Source of the DNA: a virus
Virus record (IMG/VR): IMGVR_UViG_3300045284_000404
Span: 1 to 50,495 of that record
Direction: 5' to 3' (one strand)
Length of the DNA: 50,495 nucleotides
Position 1 is the first letter of the stretch; every line of letters starts with the position of its first letter. Positions 35,040 to 42,523 of the stretch are shown piece after piece. The position numbers were made by a program, and so were the translations under genes. The notes beneath the pieces are model-generated. The model worked only from the letters and a program-made list of their open reading frames with translations, ran no database searches and was not told the origin of the DNA.

Positions 35040-36110
35040 TCATTCCTCCCTCTTGAAATCATCTCTATTCCTGAAACGCATCATCTTCCATGAGGCCTCG
35101 TCAGTGTGTAGGGAGGCCAGAGTTCCGAGGTCCTTTTTGAGTTCTGGCCAAAGGGCGTGCTGGAGCAGCATGGTATCCTCCGAGCAGTTCCTCAGCGGTG
35201 CTCTCCAATTCTCCCAGAAGTAGGCCATGTCGTACATACCATTCTGGAAAATCTTAGTGACAGAGGAATTCCCTAAGAGTCTCCGGAACTCTCGGACAAT
35301 TCGGCACTCTTCCTCGTGGCTCCAGTAACTGCCGTTCTCCCTTCGGAGATCCATAAACGGAATAACAGCTGCCTCTGTAGGAGAGAGGCCAATACCGCAG
35401 ACGGTGATCTGCCCGGCTTTTGTCTCCACATCGAGAGTAATTTCGTTGGCCCACTGAGCCCGATCAAGAACGTCCAGAGCCTCTCGTAGGGTGGGGTCCA
35501 CCAGAATCTGACGGTGGGGAATTCTGACATCAGGATATAATGACTCTCTTTTGAGCTTGCCGAAGTCAGCGATTGTAATGACTCTATCCTTCCAGTTTCG
35601 CAGTACGTAAGCTGGATGGTAGGCGGGGAGGACCTTGTATTGAACCCCCCTGATTGTACAAATATGGACTCGTCCGCGTAGTGCTGTAATCTTAGGTGTC
35701 TGTTTGAAGACGGCCCAGCAGCTGGAGTTCCCAAGACAGCACAATATGTTTGGACGACAAGCGGAGATCTCGTCGTAGAGGCGTTCGATCTCAAAGGCGA
35801 AGTCTTTAATGACGTACCGCCCTGGGAATAGCGCAGGGAATCCTGAGATTCCATTCTTCATCTCCTGTCGCTGGGTAAAGTTCTCGATCTTATTGTCGGG
35901 AGGCCGAGAGAAGAAGACATTGGTCATGAAGCATTCAGTGGGTTCGATCCCTGCCTGTCTGAGCATCCTCCGCAGCTCCCTCCCGGAGGCCCCCACAAAG
36001 GGAGCCCCCTGCATCATCTCCTCAACACCGGGAGCCTCCCCGATGATGAAGATCCGTGCATCCTTCGGCCCAGAGGGCCGCATGGTGGGATAGACTACAT
36101 TCACAGCCAC
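35040..36110 (-). CDS. Uracil-DNA glycosylase fused to proofreading exonuclease part
   Basis: The 356-aa protein has a family 4-type UDG domain (about 1-200): FIIGEAPGVEE, APFVGASGRELR, MTNVFFSRPPDN and YHPAYVLR. From about residue 215 a DnaQ-type 3'-5' exonuclease starts, with Exo I ITLDVETK and Exo II KIFQNGMYDMAYF. It stops at FRNRDDFKREE before Exo III, which is encoded in the polymerase gene downstream. The family 4 iron-sulfur cysteines are not clearly present. UDG fused to polymerase parts is known in some phages; this three-gene arrangement is unusual. Confidence 0.82.
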   Translation of the reverse strand: MAVNVVYPTMRPSGPKDARIFIIGEAPGVEEMMQGAPFVGASGRELRRMLRQAGIEPTECFMTNVFFSRPPDNKIENFTQRQEMKNGISGFPALFPGRYVIKDFAFEIERLYDEISACRPNILCCLGNSSCWAVFKQTPKITALRGRVHICTIRGVQYKVLPAYHPAYVLRNWKDRVITIADFGKLKRESLYPDVRIPHRQILVDPTLREALDVLDRAQWANEITLDVETKAGQITVCGIGLSPTEAAVIPFMDLRRENGSYWSHEEECRIVREFRRLLGNSSVTKIFQNGMYDMAYFWENWRAPLRNCSEDTMLLQHALWPELKKDLGTLASLHTDEASWKMMRFRNRDDFKREE

Positions 36111-36262
36111 TCCTCATCACCGCATACTACACAGCGATAGATCGTGAATACACTGCCTACAATAACAATAGAGCAGATGCACTCAGCTGGAGGACACTTC
36201 TTTAACAGCACTTTCGATTTGATTGGCTGCGGCTTCTTCAAAGTCTTCATCGGTTTGCTCAT
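36101..36262 (-). CDS. Small Cys-rich (zinc ribbon-like) protein
   Basis: The 53-aa protein begins MSKPMKTLKKPQPIKSKVLL. Cysteines are placed as CPPAEC-I-C, with YRCVVCG near the end, so a zinc-binding fold is likely. Its ATG lies inside the 3' end of the DUF6378-like gene, and its stop overlaps the start of the UDG gene by 10 bases. A longer frame upstream is a shadow. Function unknown. Confidence 0.55.
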   Translation of the reverse strand: MSKPMKTLKKPQPIKSKVLLKKCPPAECICSIVIVGSVFTIYRCVVCGDEEWL

Positions 36263-36605
36263 GATCAAAGACACTCCTTGCCTCTGGTGTTCCCTCCAAG
36301 GCACACTCTCCGGCGATGGCCATATAGGTAGCCCCATCAACGTAGGTGTCCTCATGAGCGACCGTGCCAGTGGCAATACGGCTGATCTTGGTGAGGACAA
36401 GATCGATCGCCTCGTGTTCGCCGGGGCCAATCCTTCTGGAGGATTTCACGGCATACTTCAGAAAGACCCTCTTCAATTCGCCTGCGCAGGCCATGTTTAC
36501 TTTGGGATCTCCGTAGAGGCTATCACGGGTTCCAGAGGTCAGGCGTACTCCCTGGACGAGTATCCTGGCTCTCGGCGTCATCTTAGGCTTCGGCTGATCG
36601 TTCAT
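36183..36605 (-). CDS. DUF6378-like protein
   Basis: The 140-aa protein contains ILVQGVRLTSGTRDSLYGDP, KISRIATGTVAHEDTYVDGA and TYMAIAGECA. This order of R...YGdp, KisRi.tG and Dty.D.a.Y.ai fits DUF6378, often found in phage nucleotide/replication regions and similar to MazG-type helical folds. ATG 36605 overlaps the methyltransferase end by 23 bases. Function inferred as nucleotide-related only. Confidence 0.6.
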   Translation of the reverse strand: MNDQPKPKMTPRARILVQGVRLTSGTRDSLYGDPKVNMACAGELKRVFLKYAVKSSRRIGPGEHEAIDLVLTKISRIATGTVAHEDTYVDGATYMAIAGECALEGTPEARSVFDHEQTDEDFEEAAANQIESAVKEVSSS

Positions 36606-38010
36606 CTCGTATTCCTTCTTTGATTATGAGCTGGTTTAAAGCACGCTTACGCCTGAATCGGTCCAGCTCTGCTACCGCTTCAGAATGGAATTTCTCGTCC
36701 CTTTCAATGCCGAATACCGTCTCTGCTCCGAGGGCCTCGGCAGCCCGAAGCGAGGTACCTGATCCGGCAGTTGGGTCAAGCATCCTGGTTCCACCAGAGA
36801 CAAACATTCGGAAAAAGTGCTCCAGCATGGGTTGGGGTTTCTCGGCTGGATGAATTCCTCTGGATATGGGAGCCGAATATACATCGGAGACGCTTTGAAC
36901 AATCTTTCGATCCCCTCGAGAAATGACAAATGCCGTCTCGTAAATGTGTCTTGCTCGTCGACTTGCATCAGACATCACTCCACTGTTGTCGCTCTTATGC
37001 CAGATAAGGGGTATCCGGAAGATCCGGAAGTCCAAGGGAGCTGCAAAATCTGCAAAGAAGTCATAGGTGCTGTAGATGTTCTCGGTCTGGAACCACAGGA
37101 GTATGTGGGCCGAGGGAGAGACTACATTACTGAAGCAATCAAGGAGGCCTTGGCATAGGTTCCAGTAGATCTCGGGAGAGTCTTCGTACTTGCCGAGATC
37201 ACCTCCAGCATTGATCTGACTGTCACTCCTTCCTGCTCCGGCTCCATACGGGAAGTCACAGTGGATGAAGTTGAACTTCGGCCCGGAGTACGAGGCAGAC
37301 CAAGAGAGGAAGTCGCCAAGCAGAAGGGACTCTTTCCCGGGAAGAATGACTGGAGACTCTGCCAGAGGGGGGACAGTGACAGAGCCTCCAGCGAGAGCAG
37401 GCGAGATAGGGGACCTGCTCTCTGTCGGTGCAGTAGTTGCGAGCTGCACCGATTCCTGTATTCCAACGATCATGTCGTCGAACTTCCGATCCTGTTGTCG
37501 TTGGAGTATAGCGAACGCAGTAGATAGTGACGAAGCCTCCGAGAGGAAAGGGTCTCTTTCCATAGCCTCGGATAGAGCGAGGTATCTAGATACTGATTGG
37601 GTCGTAACACCAAGACGCTCAGCTGTCTTGCTCTGGTTCCATTCCGGGTACTTATCATCCAGTCTACGATGTATGTCGGCTGCTGCATTACAGCGCTCCT
37701 GCCAAGAAAGGTCGCTTCGCTTTACGTTCTCTTCTAGCTCTATGATCTTCGCGTCGTCCTCGGAGAGATCCTCCACATCGAGGGCTGCGATTTCATTCCG
37801 CCCGAGAAAGCGGTGAGCAGTCAGGCGACGTTCGCCTGCCACTAGCACGTTCCCTCCGCGGAGGACAATGGGATTGATGAGGCCTTTCGTGTCAGGAAGC
37901 ACTTCTAGGTTCTGACTAATGGAGGCCATCAGATCAGCTACAGATTCCTGTGTGATCTTCTTGCGCTGACGTTCGTTAACAATGATTTCAGACAAAGGGA
38001 CGAGCCGCAT
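36583..38010 (-). CDS. ParB-like domain fused to DNA methyltransferase
   Basis: ATG 38010 follows AGAGGA closely; a TTG 12 bases upstream is less likely. Residues about 1-95 form a ParB/Srx-type N-terminal domain (INPIVLRGGNVLVAGERRLT). A helix-turn-helix follows (WNQSKTAERLGVTTQSVSRY). The C-terminal half has a catalytic HCDFPYG (about 251-257) before the SAM-binding LDPTAGSGTSLRAAE (about 415), the order of beta-class N6-adenine or N4-cytosine enzymes. It may protect phage DNA from restriction or mark replication sites. Confidence 0.85.
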   Translation of the reverse strand: MRLVPLSEIIVNERQRKKITQESVADLMASISQNLEVLPDTKGLINPIVLRGGNVLVAGERRLTAHRFLGRNEIAALDVEDLSEDDAKIIELEENVKRSDLSWQERCNAAADIHRRLDDKYPEWNQSKTAERLGVTTQSVSRYLALSEAMERDPFLSEASSLSTAFAILQRQQDRKFDDMIVGIQESVQLATTAPTESRSPISPALAGGSVTVPPLAESPVILPGKESLLLGDFLSWSASYSGPKFNFIHCDFPYGAGAGRSDSQINAGGDLGKYEDSPEIYWNLCQGLLDCFSNVVSPSAHILLWFQTENIYSTYDFFADFAAPLDFRIFRIPLIWHKSDNSGVMSDASRRARHIYETAFVISRGDRKIVQSVSDVYSAPISRGIHPAEKPQPMLEHFFRMFVSGGTRMLDPTAGSGTSLRAAEALGAETVFGIERDEKFHSEAVAELDRFRRKRALNQLIIKEGIRDERSAEA

Positions 38011-38021
38011 TTTCCTCTCCA

Positions 38022-38062
38022 ATAAAAAGGGGAGCCTAAGGACCGATCTCCCTTAGGCTCCC
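38022..38062 (-). terminator. Intrinsic terminator in early operon
   Basis: Read leftward, a 12-bp stem GGGAGCCTAAGG/CCTTAGGCTCCC with a 9-base loop is followed by CTTTTTATT. It lies 9 bases after the stop of the 141-aa gene and just before the ParB-methyltransferase. It may reduce downstream expression or act as an antitermination target. Confidence 0.8.
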
Positions 38063-38070
38063 AATGGGAG

Positions 38071-38496
38071 CTACTCAGCCTTCACATAGCTCCGAATGTT
38101 TGCAAAGACCCTCGAGGGATCATTGGTAGAGGTTTCGTGGCCGATTGTAGCCACAACTTGACACCCAATAGAGGCGTCGATGGACTCGCGGGTGGTCTCC
38201 TGCAGACAGCCGACGATCTCGAAGAACTCCCTCAGCCGGTACATCGCGTCCTCGGTCAAGTAGAACTGGTCTCGGAACTTGACCTTGGTGAGGTCAATGT
38301 TTTCAAGAGCTTCTTCTGGAACCGAAGGCATTGCTGATATGACACCGTAGCCGAATTCGACGAAGGGAGTCTTCTTCTGGCTGGACTGTCCATAGGTTTT
38401 ACTCTTAATGACAAGCAGGTATTCTCCTTCCGGTGCCGTCGGGGGACGTTCAAAGGACGTTGGGTCTTTGTCGAGCAGAGCGTTAAAGTCGGGCAT
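38071..38496 (-). CDS. Single-strand binding/DUF669-like protein
   Basis: The 141-aa protein has PEGEYLLVIKSKTYGQSSQK near residue 25, then FVEFGYGV, VKFRDQFYLTEDAMYRLREF and FEIVGCLQET. Phage proteins of this layout (DUF669-like) usually sit with a RecA/AAA ATPase, as here, and take part in recombination or single-strand DNA handling. The assignment is from pattern and neighbours. Confidence 0.55.
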   Translation of the reverse strand: MPDFNALLDKDPTSFERPPTAPEGEYLLVIKSKTYGQSSQKKTPFVEFGYGVISAMPSVPEEALENIDLTKVKFRDQFYLTEDAMYRLREFFEIVGCLQETTRESIDASIGCQVVATIGHETSTNDPSRVFANIRSYVKAE

Positions 38497-38547
38497 TTTG
38501 CTGTTCCTTTGCCGTTAGCGTTGACGTTGAGGGAAGCTCCCTCGGGC

Positions 38548-39339
38548 CTACTTCGATCCGGGACGAACTCCCCGAACATCGAAGAAGTACTTGGCGAGAC
38601 CATCACTCAAAGGATATTTGTCCTTGGCGTTGAGGGTCTCGGTCTTAAGGTCTACGTAGTCGACTGGCTTGGTCCAGATTTCTCTTTTTCCCGCCGCTCC
38701 AGTTCCCGTGTTGCGGACCAAGAGGCAGCTATTAAAGAACCTAGGTACCTTAGGAGAGAAGCTTCGTCCAACTGCTGTAGCTGGGTATCCAATTTTGATA
38801 TCACTATCTCCAGATCCGTGATAGAGAATGTGGCTGGTGCAGATAACATGGCACTTGGTCTCCTCACCGTAGAGTTTAAAGAGAAAGCTTTCGACTAGAT
38901 CCTGAGCTGCGCCCCAGTCTTGGATCTCCTTCGGGGCTGCCAGACGGTTGGCCACGGAGAGAATCCAGTTGAAGGCGGCACGGGTGGCGAAGTTGAGACT
39001 GTCGACCACGATGATATGGTCTAGGCTCTGGTATTCATTGGTCCACTTGGTCAGGGCATCCAGACTCTGTGCCCACGCCTTCACCTTGCTGGGATAGATC
39101 TTCGCTCCGACATTCTTATAGGTGTCGGTGAAGCTGTCCACCTCGATCCGGGACAGGGACTCTTTGTCATCTCGGAGTAGGTTCCGCAGGATAGCGGTTC
39201 CCCGGTCGAAGTCAGCGATGTGGAGTTTGTATCCGGCTTGAGCAAGCGAAGCTAAAGCTCCAGTCTTCCCAGAGCCAGAGTTTCCGACAAGGAGTACCTT
39301 CATCGGGCCTTCGGTTTCAGGACTGTCAAGTGTTGGCAT
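38548..39339 (-). CDS. AAA/RecA-type phage ATPase
   Basis: ATG 39339 has GGGAG nine bases upstream; an earlier in-frame ATG overlaps the upstream gene more. The Walker A is LLVGNSGSGKTGALASL near residue 20, with IIVVDSLNFATRAAFN as Walker B and CHVICTSH as a sensor segment. This is the AAA_24-type nucleotide-binding protein common in phage recombination modules. It lies downstream of a DnaA-like gene and a Cas4-like nuclease. Confidence 0.8.
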   Translation of the reverse strand: MPTLDSPETEGPMKVLLVGNSGSGKTGALASLAQAGYKLHIADFDRGTAILRNLLRDDKESLSRIEVDSFTDTYKNVGAKIYPSKVKAWAQSLDALTKWTNEYQSLDHIIVVDSLNFATRAAFNWILSVANRLAAPKEIQDWGAAQDLVESFLFKLYGEETKCHVICTSHILYHGSGDSDIKIGYPATAVGRSFSPKVPRFFNSCLLVRNTGTGAAGKREIWTKPVDYVDLKTETLNAKDKYPLSDGLAKYFFDVRGVRPGSK

Positions 39340-39637
39340 TGCGGATTGCTCCCAATTTTGCGTGAATGTAGCCGTACGCATGATGGTATTCTGCAGTTCG
39401 TCGGAGGGCATGTTTTCGTCGACGAACTTGTGTAACATACGAGGGGTCCATATTCAGGAAGAGCGATACAGCAAGGTGAGGAACTCCAGCATCCGTCGAG
39501 GACAGCGCGAAGATCTGCCGAGCCTTAGATACCCTACCACGGTTGTAGCTGGAGAAGATTGGCGCGGGTGTGATCGAGAAGTCATCACAGATGAGTTCAA
39601 GGAGTTCCTCCAACGGAGCTTTGTACTGCATGTTCAT
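39326..39637 (-). CDS. DnaA domain IV-like DNA-binding protein
   Basis: The 103-aa protein has LLELICDDFSITPAPIFSSY, RGRVSKARQIFALSSTDAG and VSLFLNMDPSYVTQVRRRK. This resembles the C-terminal DNA-binding domain of DnaA: a helix, R...AR.ia, and a terminal helix after a mismatch to the DHSTV signature. It lacks any ATPase domain. It could bind an origin or act as a regulator. It is in ATGA overlap with the nuclease gene upstream and overlaps the ATPase start. Confidence 0.55.
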   Translation of the reverse strand: MNMQYKAPLEELLELICDDFSITPAPIFSSYNRGRVSKARQIFALSSTDAGVPHLAVSLFLNMDPSYVTQVRRRKHALRRTAEYHHAYGYIHAKLGAIRNANT

Positions 39638-40551
39638 GTGGATTCAGATCGCTCTCTGGTTTTGAGTGGTTCCCAACGATCCACTACGAAATCACTCTTT
39701 ATGACAAGATCCCGGACCGAGGGATCTCGCCCACAGATACCACGGAACTGACAGCCACTGTATACGTGGCAAGCCTCGAAGTTCTGTGGATAGACATCGG
39801 AGTCCCGGTACTGCTCCGCCATCTTGATGTAGAAGTGGGTGTTCTTCAGCCATTCATCAAGTTGTGCTTTGGTATACGAGGCTTTGAACCGGGAGAACGT
39901 GTCCAGGTTCGTGGCAAGATACACTGCATCGATGATGACGCCCTCAATGTGAGGGTAGAACACAATCTTCCCTCCAGAGGTGTACTGCATCATCTGGCCA
40001 CTGGGCTTATAGGACTCCATATAGTCGTAGGCAAAGCTCTTGGAGGTGGTCTTCCGGTCGAGGACGTAGACCTTCTCATCGAACTCCGCGATCCGATCGA
40101 GGTGGCCAGACAGTATGTAGGGATCCCCGAAGGGATTTTGAAGATTGATCTCGAAGCGGAAAGACAGCTCGACTGCAGGCTGCCCATTGTCGAGGATCAC
40201 CGTCTTGGCTGGGTCGATCCGGAAGTGATCCAGGTATCCAGCCACAGCCCGCACGAGCACTCGTCGGTTCTTTATCTTGTGGTCGCTTTCGAAGTCCGCA
40301 GAGATCGTCGCCGCGTACCGGACTGTCTCTCTGACTGCCTCCGGGTACTCCATCCCCTTCGACCGGAGCTGGTCATAGTGTTCAAGGGCCTGGTGGTAGA
40401 GGATGCCAAAGGTCAGGTGAGGGTTCTGCGCCTTGGGCCTGAGCCCGAGGATGTTCTGGTAGTAGTACTTCCGGGCGCAGGTACGGAGAGTGCCGAGGGA
40501 TGTGTTATCCCAGGCAAGCTGGTAGTTGTCTCTGTAGCTAGAGTCAGACAT
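39634..40551 (-). CDS. Cas4/RecB-like PD-(D/E)XK nuclease
   Basis: The 305-aa protein opens with TSLGTLRTCARKYYYQNILG. The catalytic core is GHLDRIAEFDEKVYVLDRKT (D then D-x-K), followed by GQMMQYTSGG. The end CHVYSGCQFRGIC has cysteines placed as in iron-sulfur Cas4/AddB nucleases, with the N-terminal Cys as the fourth. It is probably a DNA-end-processing exonuclease for replication/recombination. It is coupled to a small membrane ORF upstream. Confidence 0.82.
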   Translation of the reverse strand: MSDSSYRDNYQLAWDNTSLGTLRTCARKYYYQNILGLRPKAQNPHLTFGILYHQALEHYDQLRSKGMEYPEAVRETVRYAATISADFESDHKIKNRRVLVRAVAGYLDHFRIDPAKTVILDNGQPAVELSFRFEINLQNPFGDPYILSGHLDRIAEFDEKVYVLDRKTTSKSFAYDYMESYKPSGQMMQYTSGGKIVFYPHIEGVIIDAVYLATNLDTFSRFKASYTKAQLDEWLKNTHFYIKMAEQYRDSDVYPQNFEACHVYSGCQFRGICGRDPSVRDLVIKSDFVVDRWEPLKTRERSEST

Positions 40552-40645
40552 GTGAACACCATGTTAAGTAGAGGATACAGTAAAAGACTGCCACGAGAAC
40601 AATGCCATTGAGGCAGCCTTTGGCGAATTTTGGATCAGGAGTCAT
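40544..40645 (-). CDS. Small membrane ORF, 33 aa
   Basis: The ORF starts at ATG 40645, overlapping the previous stop (ATGA), and ends inside the nuclease start. The product MTPDPKFAKGCLNGIVLVAV continues with a hydrophobic segment (FYCILYLTWC), giving one TM helix. The tight coupling on both sides supports it. Function unknown. Confidence 0.45.
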   Translation of the reverse strand: MTPDPKFAKGCLNGIVLVAVFYCILYLTWCSHV

Positions 40646-40839
40646 GTCCGCTTCCCGACCTCCCAGAGGCGAGACGCCACAAGAAGGTTTACCACTTGCA
40701 TCAGATTGAAGGGGTCATATTGGGCATTGTCGAGACCCCTAAGGTTGGCCAGAAGTTCCGCAGCAAGCTCAACGTTGTCTTTGGACATCTGCATCATCTC
40801 AAGCCACTGATGGACTGGAATTACCTTTGGCTCGCTCAT
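40642..40839 (-). CDS. Hypothetical protein, 65 aa
   Basis: The protein begins MSEPKVIPVHQWLEMMQMSK, is helical and acidic-to-neutral, and ends VASRLWEVGKRT. ATGA-type overlaps at both ends place it firmly in the operon. No domain was recognised. Confidence 0.6.
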   Translation of the reverse strand: MSEPKVIPVHQWLEMMQMSKDNVELAAELLANLRGLDNAQYDPFNLMQVVNLLVASRLWEVGKRT

Positions 40840-41084
40840 GCCGATGGCTCCTTCTTCAGGCCGAGCATCCCGAGGAGTTCATCCACGGTGCCGGTTGGGA
40901 TCTTGGCAGGGCCTTTCGCTTTGGTTGCCTTGGCGAGTTTGAAGTGCGAGCGTTCCGCTCGCAGCCGCGCTACCATCTCGTCGATGTCTGCGTCGGACAG
41001 GGACTCTGGATCTGCCTCAAAGAGGTCATCCAGGCTCCGGGGTTTCGGTTGGGAGAGAGGCGAGAATTCGTTGGAGTTCGTCAT
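40836..41084 (-). CDS. Hypothetical protein, 82 aa
   Basis: The protein has an acidic centre (LDDLFEADPESLSDADIDEM) and a Lys/Ala-rich stretch (HFKLAKATKAKGPAKIPTG). It overlaps the gene upstream by 59 bases and the gene downstream by 4. No family was recognised. Confidence 0.55.
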   Translation of the reverse strand: MTNSNEFSPLSQPKPRSLDDLFEADPESLSDADIDEMVARLRAERSHFKLAKATKAKGPAKIPTGTVDELLGMLGLKKEPSA

Positions 41085-41280
41085 CTGGTATCTCCAGGTT
41101 GATCGGTTTCACTGAAGCAATATGTCGCTCATTTTTCTCGATGAGCGCCCGGACCAATTCACGCACTATAGTGCTTGGGCTGTGATCCGGGTAGTACATT
41201 CTGAGCCGATCGAGGTCACCAGCGTAGAGGATAACATGGTGACGCTCGGTCTTTTCAGAGGTTCTCTTTCTGCGGATCAT
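41026..41280 (-). CDS. Ribbon-helix-helix-like protein
   Basis: ATG 41280 (ATGA overlap with the previous stop) gives 84 aa. The segment TERHHVILYAGDLDRLRMYY, then PDHSPSTIVRELVRALIEKN resembles ribbon-helix-helix repressors: a strand with a two-helix tail. It could be a small regulator of the early operon. Confidence in the fold is moderate. Confidence 0.5.
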   Translation of the reverse strand: MIRRKRTSEKTERHHVILYAGDLDRLRMYYPDHSPSTIVRELVRALIEKNERHIASVKPINLEIPDDELQRILASLPTETPEPG

Positions 41281-41483
41281 GGCTTTGCTTTTGCCTTGTG
41301 AGTGATCCAAAGTTCATTCTCTGGGTCTCGAGGAGAGAGTCTGAACTCAAGACCGCTAAGTTCCTCAATTCCCTCCCGTTCCCTGTAGAGGAGCGTGCGA
41401 AGGCGCTGAGGATCCGAACAGGGAACTACAATCCCAATCTGGTGCCTCAGCGCTTCATACGCCAGATACAGGTAGGAGGTCAC
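41277..41483 (-). CDS. Hypothetical protein, 68 aa
   Basis: GTG 41483 is selected because it overlaps the previous TGA and GAGGG lies 5 bases upstream; a longer start at 41525 would overlap the neighbour more. The protein reads MTSYLYLAYEALRHQIGIVV and ends THKAKAKP. No family was recognised. Confidence 0.5.
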   Translation of the reverse strand: MTSYLYLAYEALRHQIGIVVPCSDPQRLRTLLYREREGIEELSGLEFRLSPRDPENELWITHKAKAKP

Positions 41484-41707
41484 TCTGTCCCTCGTCCCTT
41501 CTTCGTCGCAGCCTTTACTGCCCACATCGCACCGTCTTCGATGTGTGTCATTGCAAGTGCCTTGAGACGCTCTACCTCGCCATCGCCTTCAATTGTTTCC
41601 ACGAGGTCAATGAGATCAGCAGATGCGCGTTTGATGTCTTCCACCATCGCGTTGCCTGATGGATTAAAGCTGATACCAACACGGTATTCACCTAATGACT
41701 CTGGCAT
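41480..41707 (-). CDS. Acb2/Tad1-like candidate anti-defence protein
   Basis: The 75-aa protein reads YRVGISFNPSGNAMVEDIKR, then ADLIDLVETIEGDGEVERLK and THIEDGAMWAVKAATK. This N-terminal hydrophobic strand followed by two long antiparallel helices, with the NPSGN...IK..aA.LID and HIE.gAMWAVKA.T pattern, is how I recall the small Acb2/Tad1 hairpin family (DUF7681). Members sequester cyclic nucleotide signals of CBASS or Thoeris defence. The ribosome site is GGAG. It follows a strong hairpin after the upstream gene. Assignment is from memory of the family. Confidence 0.6.
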   Translation of the reverse strand: MPESLGEYRVGISFNPSGNAMVEDIKRASADLIDLVETIEGDGEVERLKALAMTHIEDGAMWAVKAATKKGRGTE

Positions 41708-41731
41708 AATGCTCTCCTATGGGCAAAGGGA

Positions 41732-41770
41732 ATCAGTACCATACTCTGATCTCTAGAGTATGGCACTGAT
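41732..41770 (-). terminator. 15-bp hairpin after the early paralog gene
   Basis: ATCAGT-G-CCATACTC pairs with GAGTATGG-T-ACTGAT (one G-U pair) around a 9-base loop. Read leftward it lies 18 bases beyond the stop of the 210-aa gene and is followed by TCCCTTTG, a weak U-tract. It probably separates that gene from the small genes downstream, or stabilises its mRNA. Confidence 0.6.
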
Positions 41771-41788
41771 CTTTAAACGCCGTGACAC

Positions 41789-42418
41789 TTATTCGGCCGC
41801 AGCCTCAACAGGCGGAGCGATTTCCTCCGCTTGCTTCGCAGCCTCTGCCTTCACGTCGAAGCCCTTGATGGACAGGCCAGCAAGAGAGTCGAGACGAGCC
41901 TTTGCAGCGGCCTCGACCTCTTCCTTGTTCGCGTCCAGAACGCGGGTGTACAGTGCGTCGTACTTTGCCCGCTCTTCCTTCTGCATCTTCGACGGCGAGA
42001 AGCCGTTGGCCTTGAGCGCCTTGTCCAGCATCTCGGTAACGATGTCCTCGACCGCCTTCTCGAAGGGGGACCGAGCACGGCCTGTGCGGATACCGAACTC
42101 ATAACTAGAAACGTACTCGTCGATTTGTTCCTGGAGTTCGGCGATCTGATCTTCCGACAGGGTGGTTGAGTCAGCTACTGGAGTCATCTGCTCGACCTTG
42201 GCCTCTTTGATCTGCTGATCAGTCCAGCCAGCCGCACGAAGCTTTGCCGCACGGACGACGGAGGCAAGGTTATTCCTGACGTTCTCCGCCAGTAGCTGGT
42301 TCATCGCGGAGGCTTCATTACTCTTGAGGGTGTAGCCCTCAGCATACGGCGAGTCGATGTTGAAGTCCACGCCTTGAATCATCAACCGCTGTCTTTTTCC
42401 ATTCAGTTCGTTAGCCAT
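41789..42418 (-). CDS. Early protein related to the duplicated cassette protein
   Basis: ATG 42418 with AAAGGAAC upstream gives 209 aa; a longer start at 42487 would run through the promoter. Segments DFNIDSPYAEGYTLKSNEA, NVRNNLASVVRAAK and SPFEKAVEDIVTEML align loosely with EFRVESASMNGQVLSNDA, GIKQNLTDAYASAK and SPFERIVHELAMAA in the cassette proteins. The middle has an acidic insertion (LSEDQIAELQEQIDEYV). It has its own promoter and a terminator-like hairpin, like the cassette genes. Function unknown. Confidence 0.75.
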   Translation of the reverse strand: MANELNGKRQRLMIQGVDFNIDSPYAEGYTLKSNEASAMNQLLAENVRNNLASVVRAAKLRAAGWTDQQIKEAKVEQMTPVADSTTLSEDQIAELQEQIDEYVSSYEFGIRTGRARSPFEKAVEDIVTEMLDKALKANGFSPSKMQKEERAKYDALYTRVLDANKEEVEAAAKARLDSLAGLSIKGFDVKAEAAKQAEEIAPPVEAAAE

Positions 42419-42458
42419 TTTCAGTTCCTTTCTAGAGGGAAAATCCCCCAACGGATCG

Positions 42459-42487
42459 AATATATGGCAATCCGCCGGGGTTGTCAA
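42459..42487 (-). promoter_or_regulatory. Sigma70 promoter of the early paralog gene
   Basis: Read leftward, TTGACA (42487-42482), a 17-base spacer and TATATT (42464-42459) precede the 209-aa gene start by about 40 bases. It is the best consensus promoter in the window. Confidence 0.8.
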
Positions 42488-42523
42488 TCGTTTTCTCGGT
42501 GTCTCCGGCGAATTGTAGCCAAC

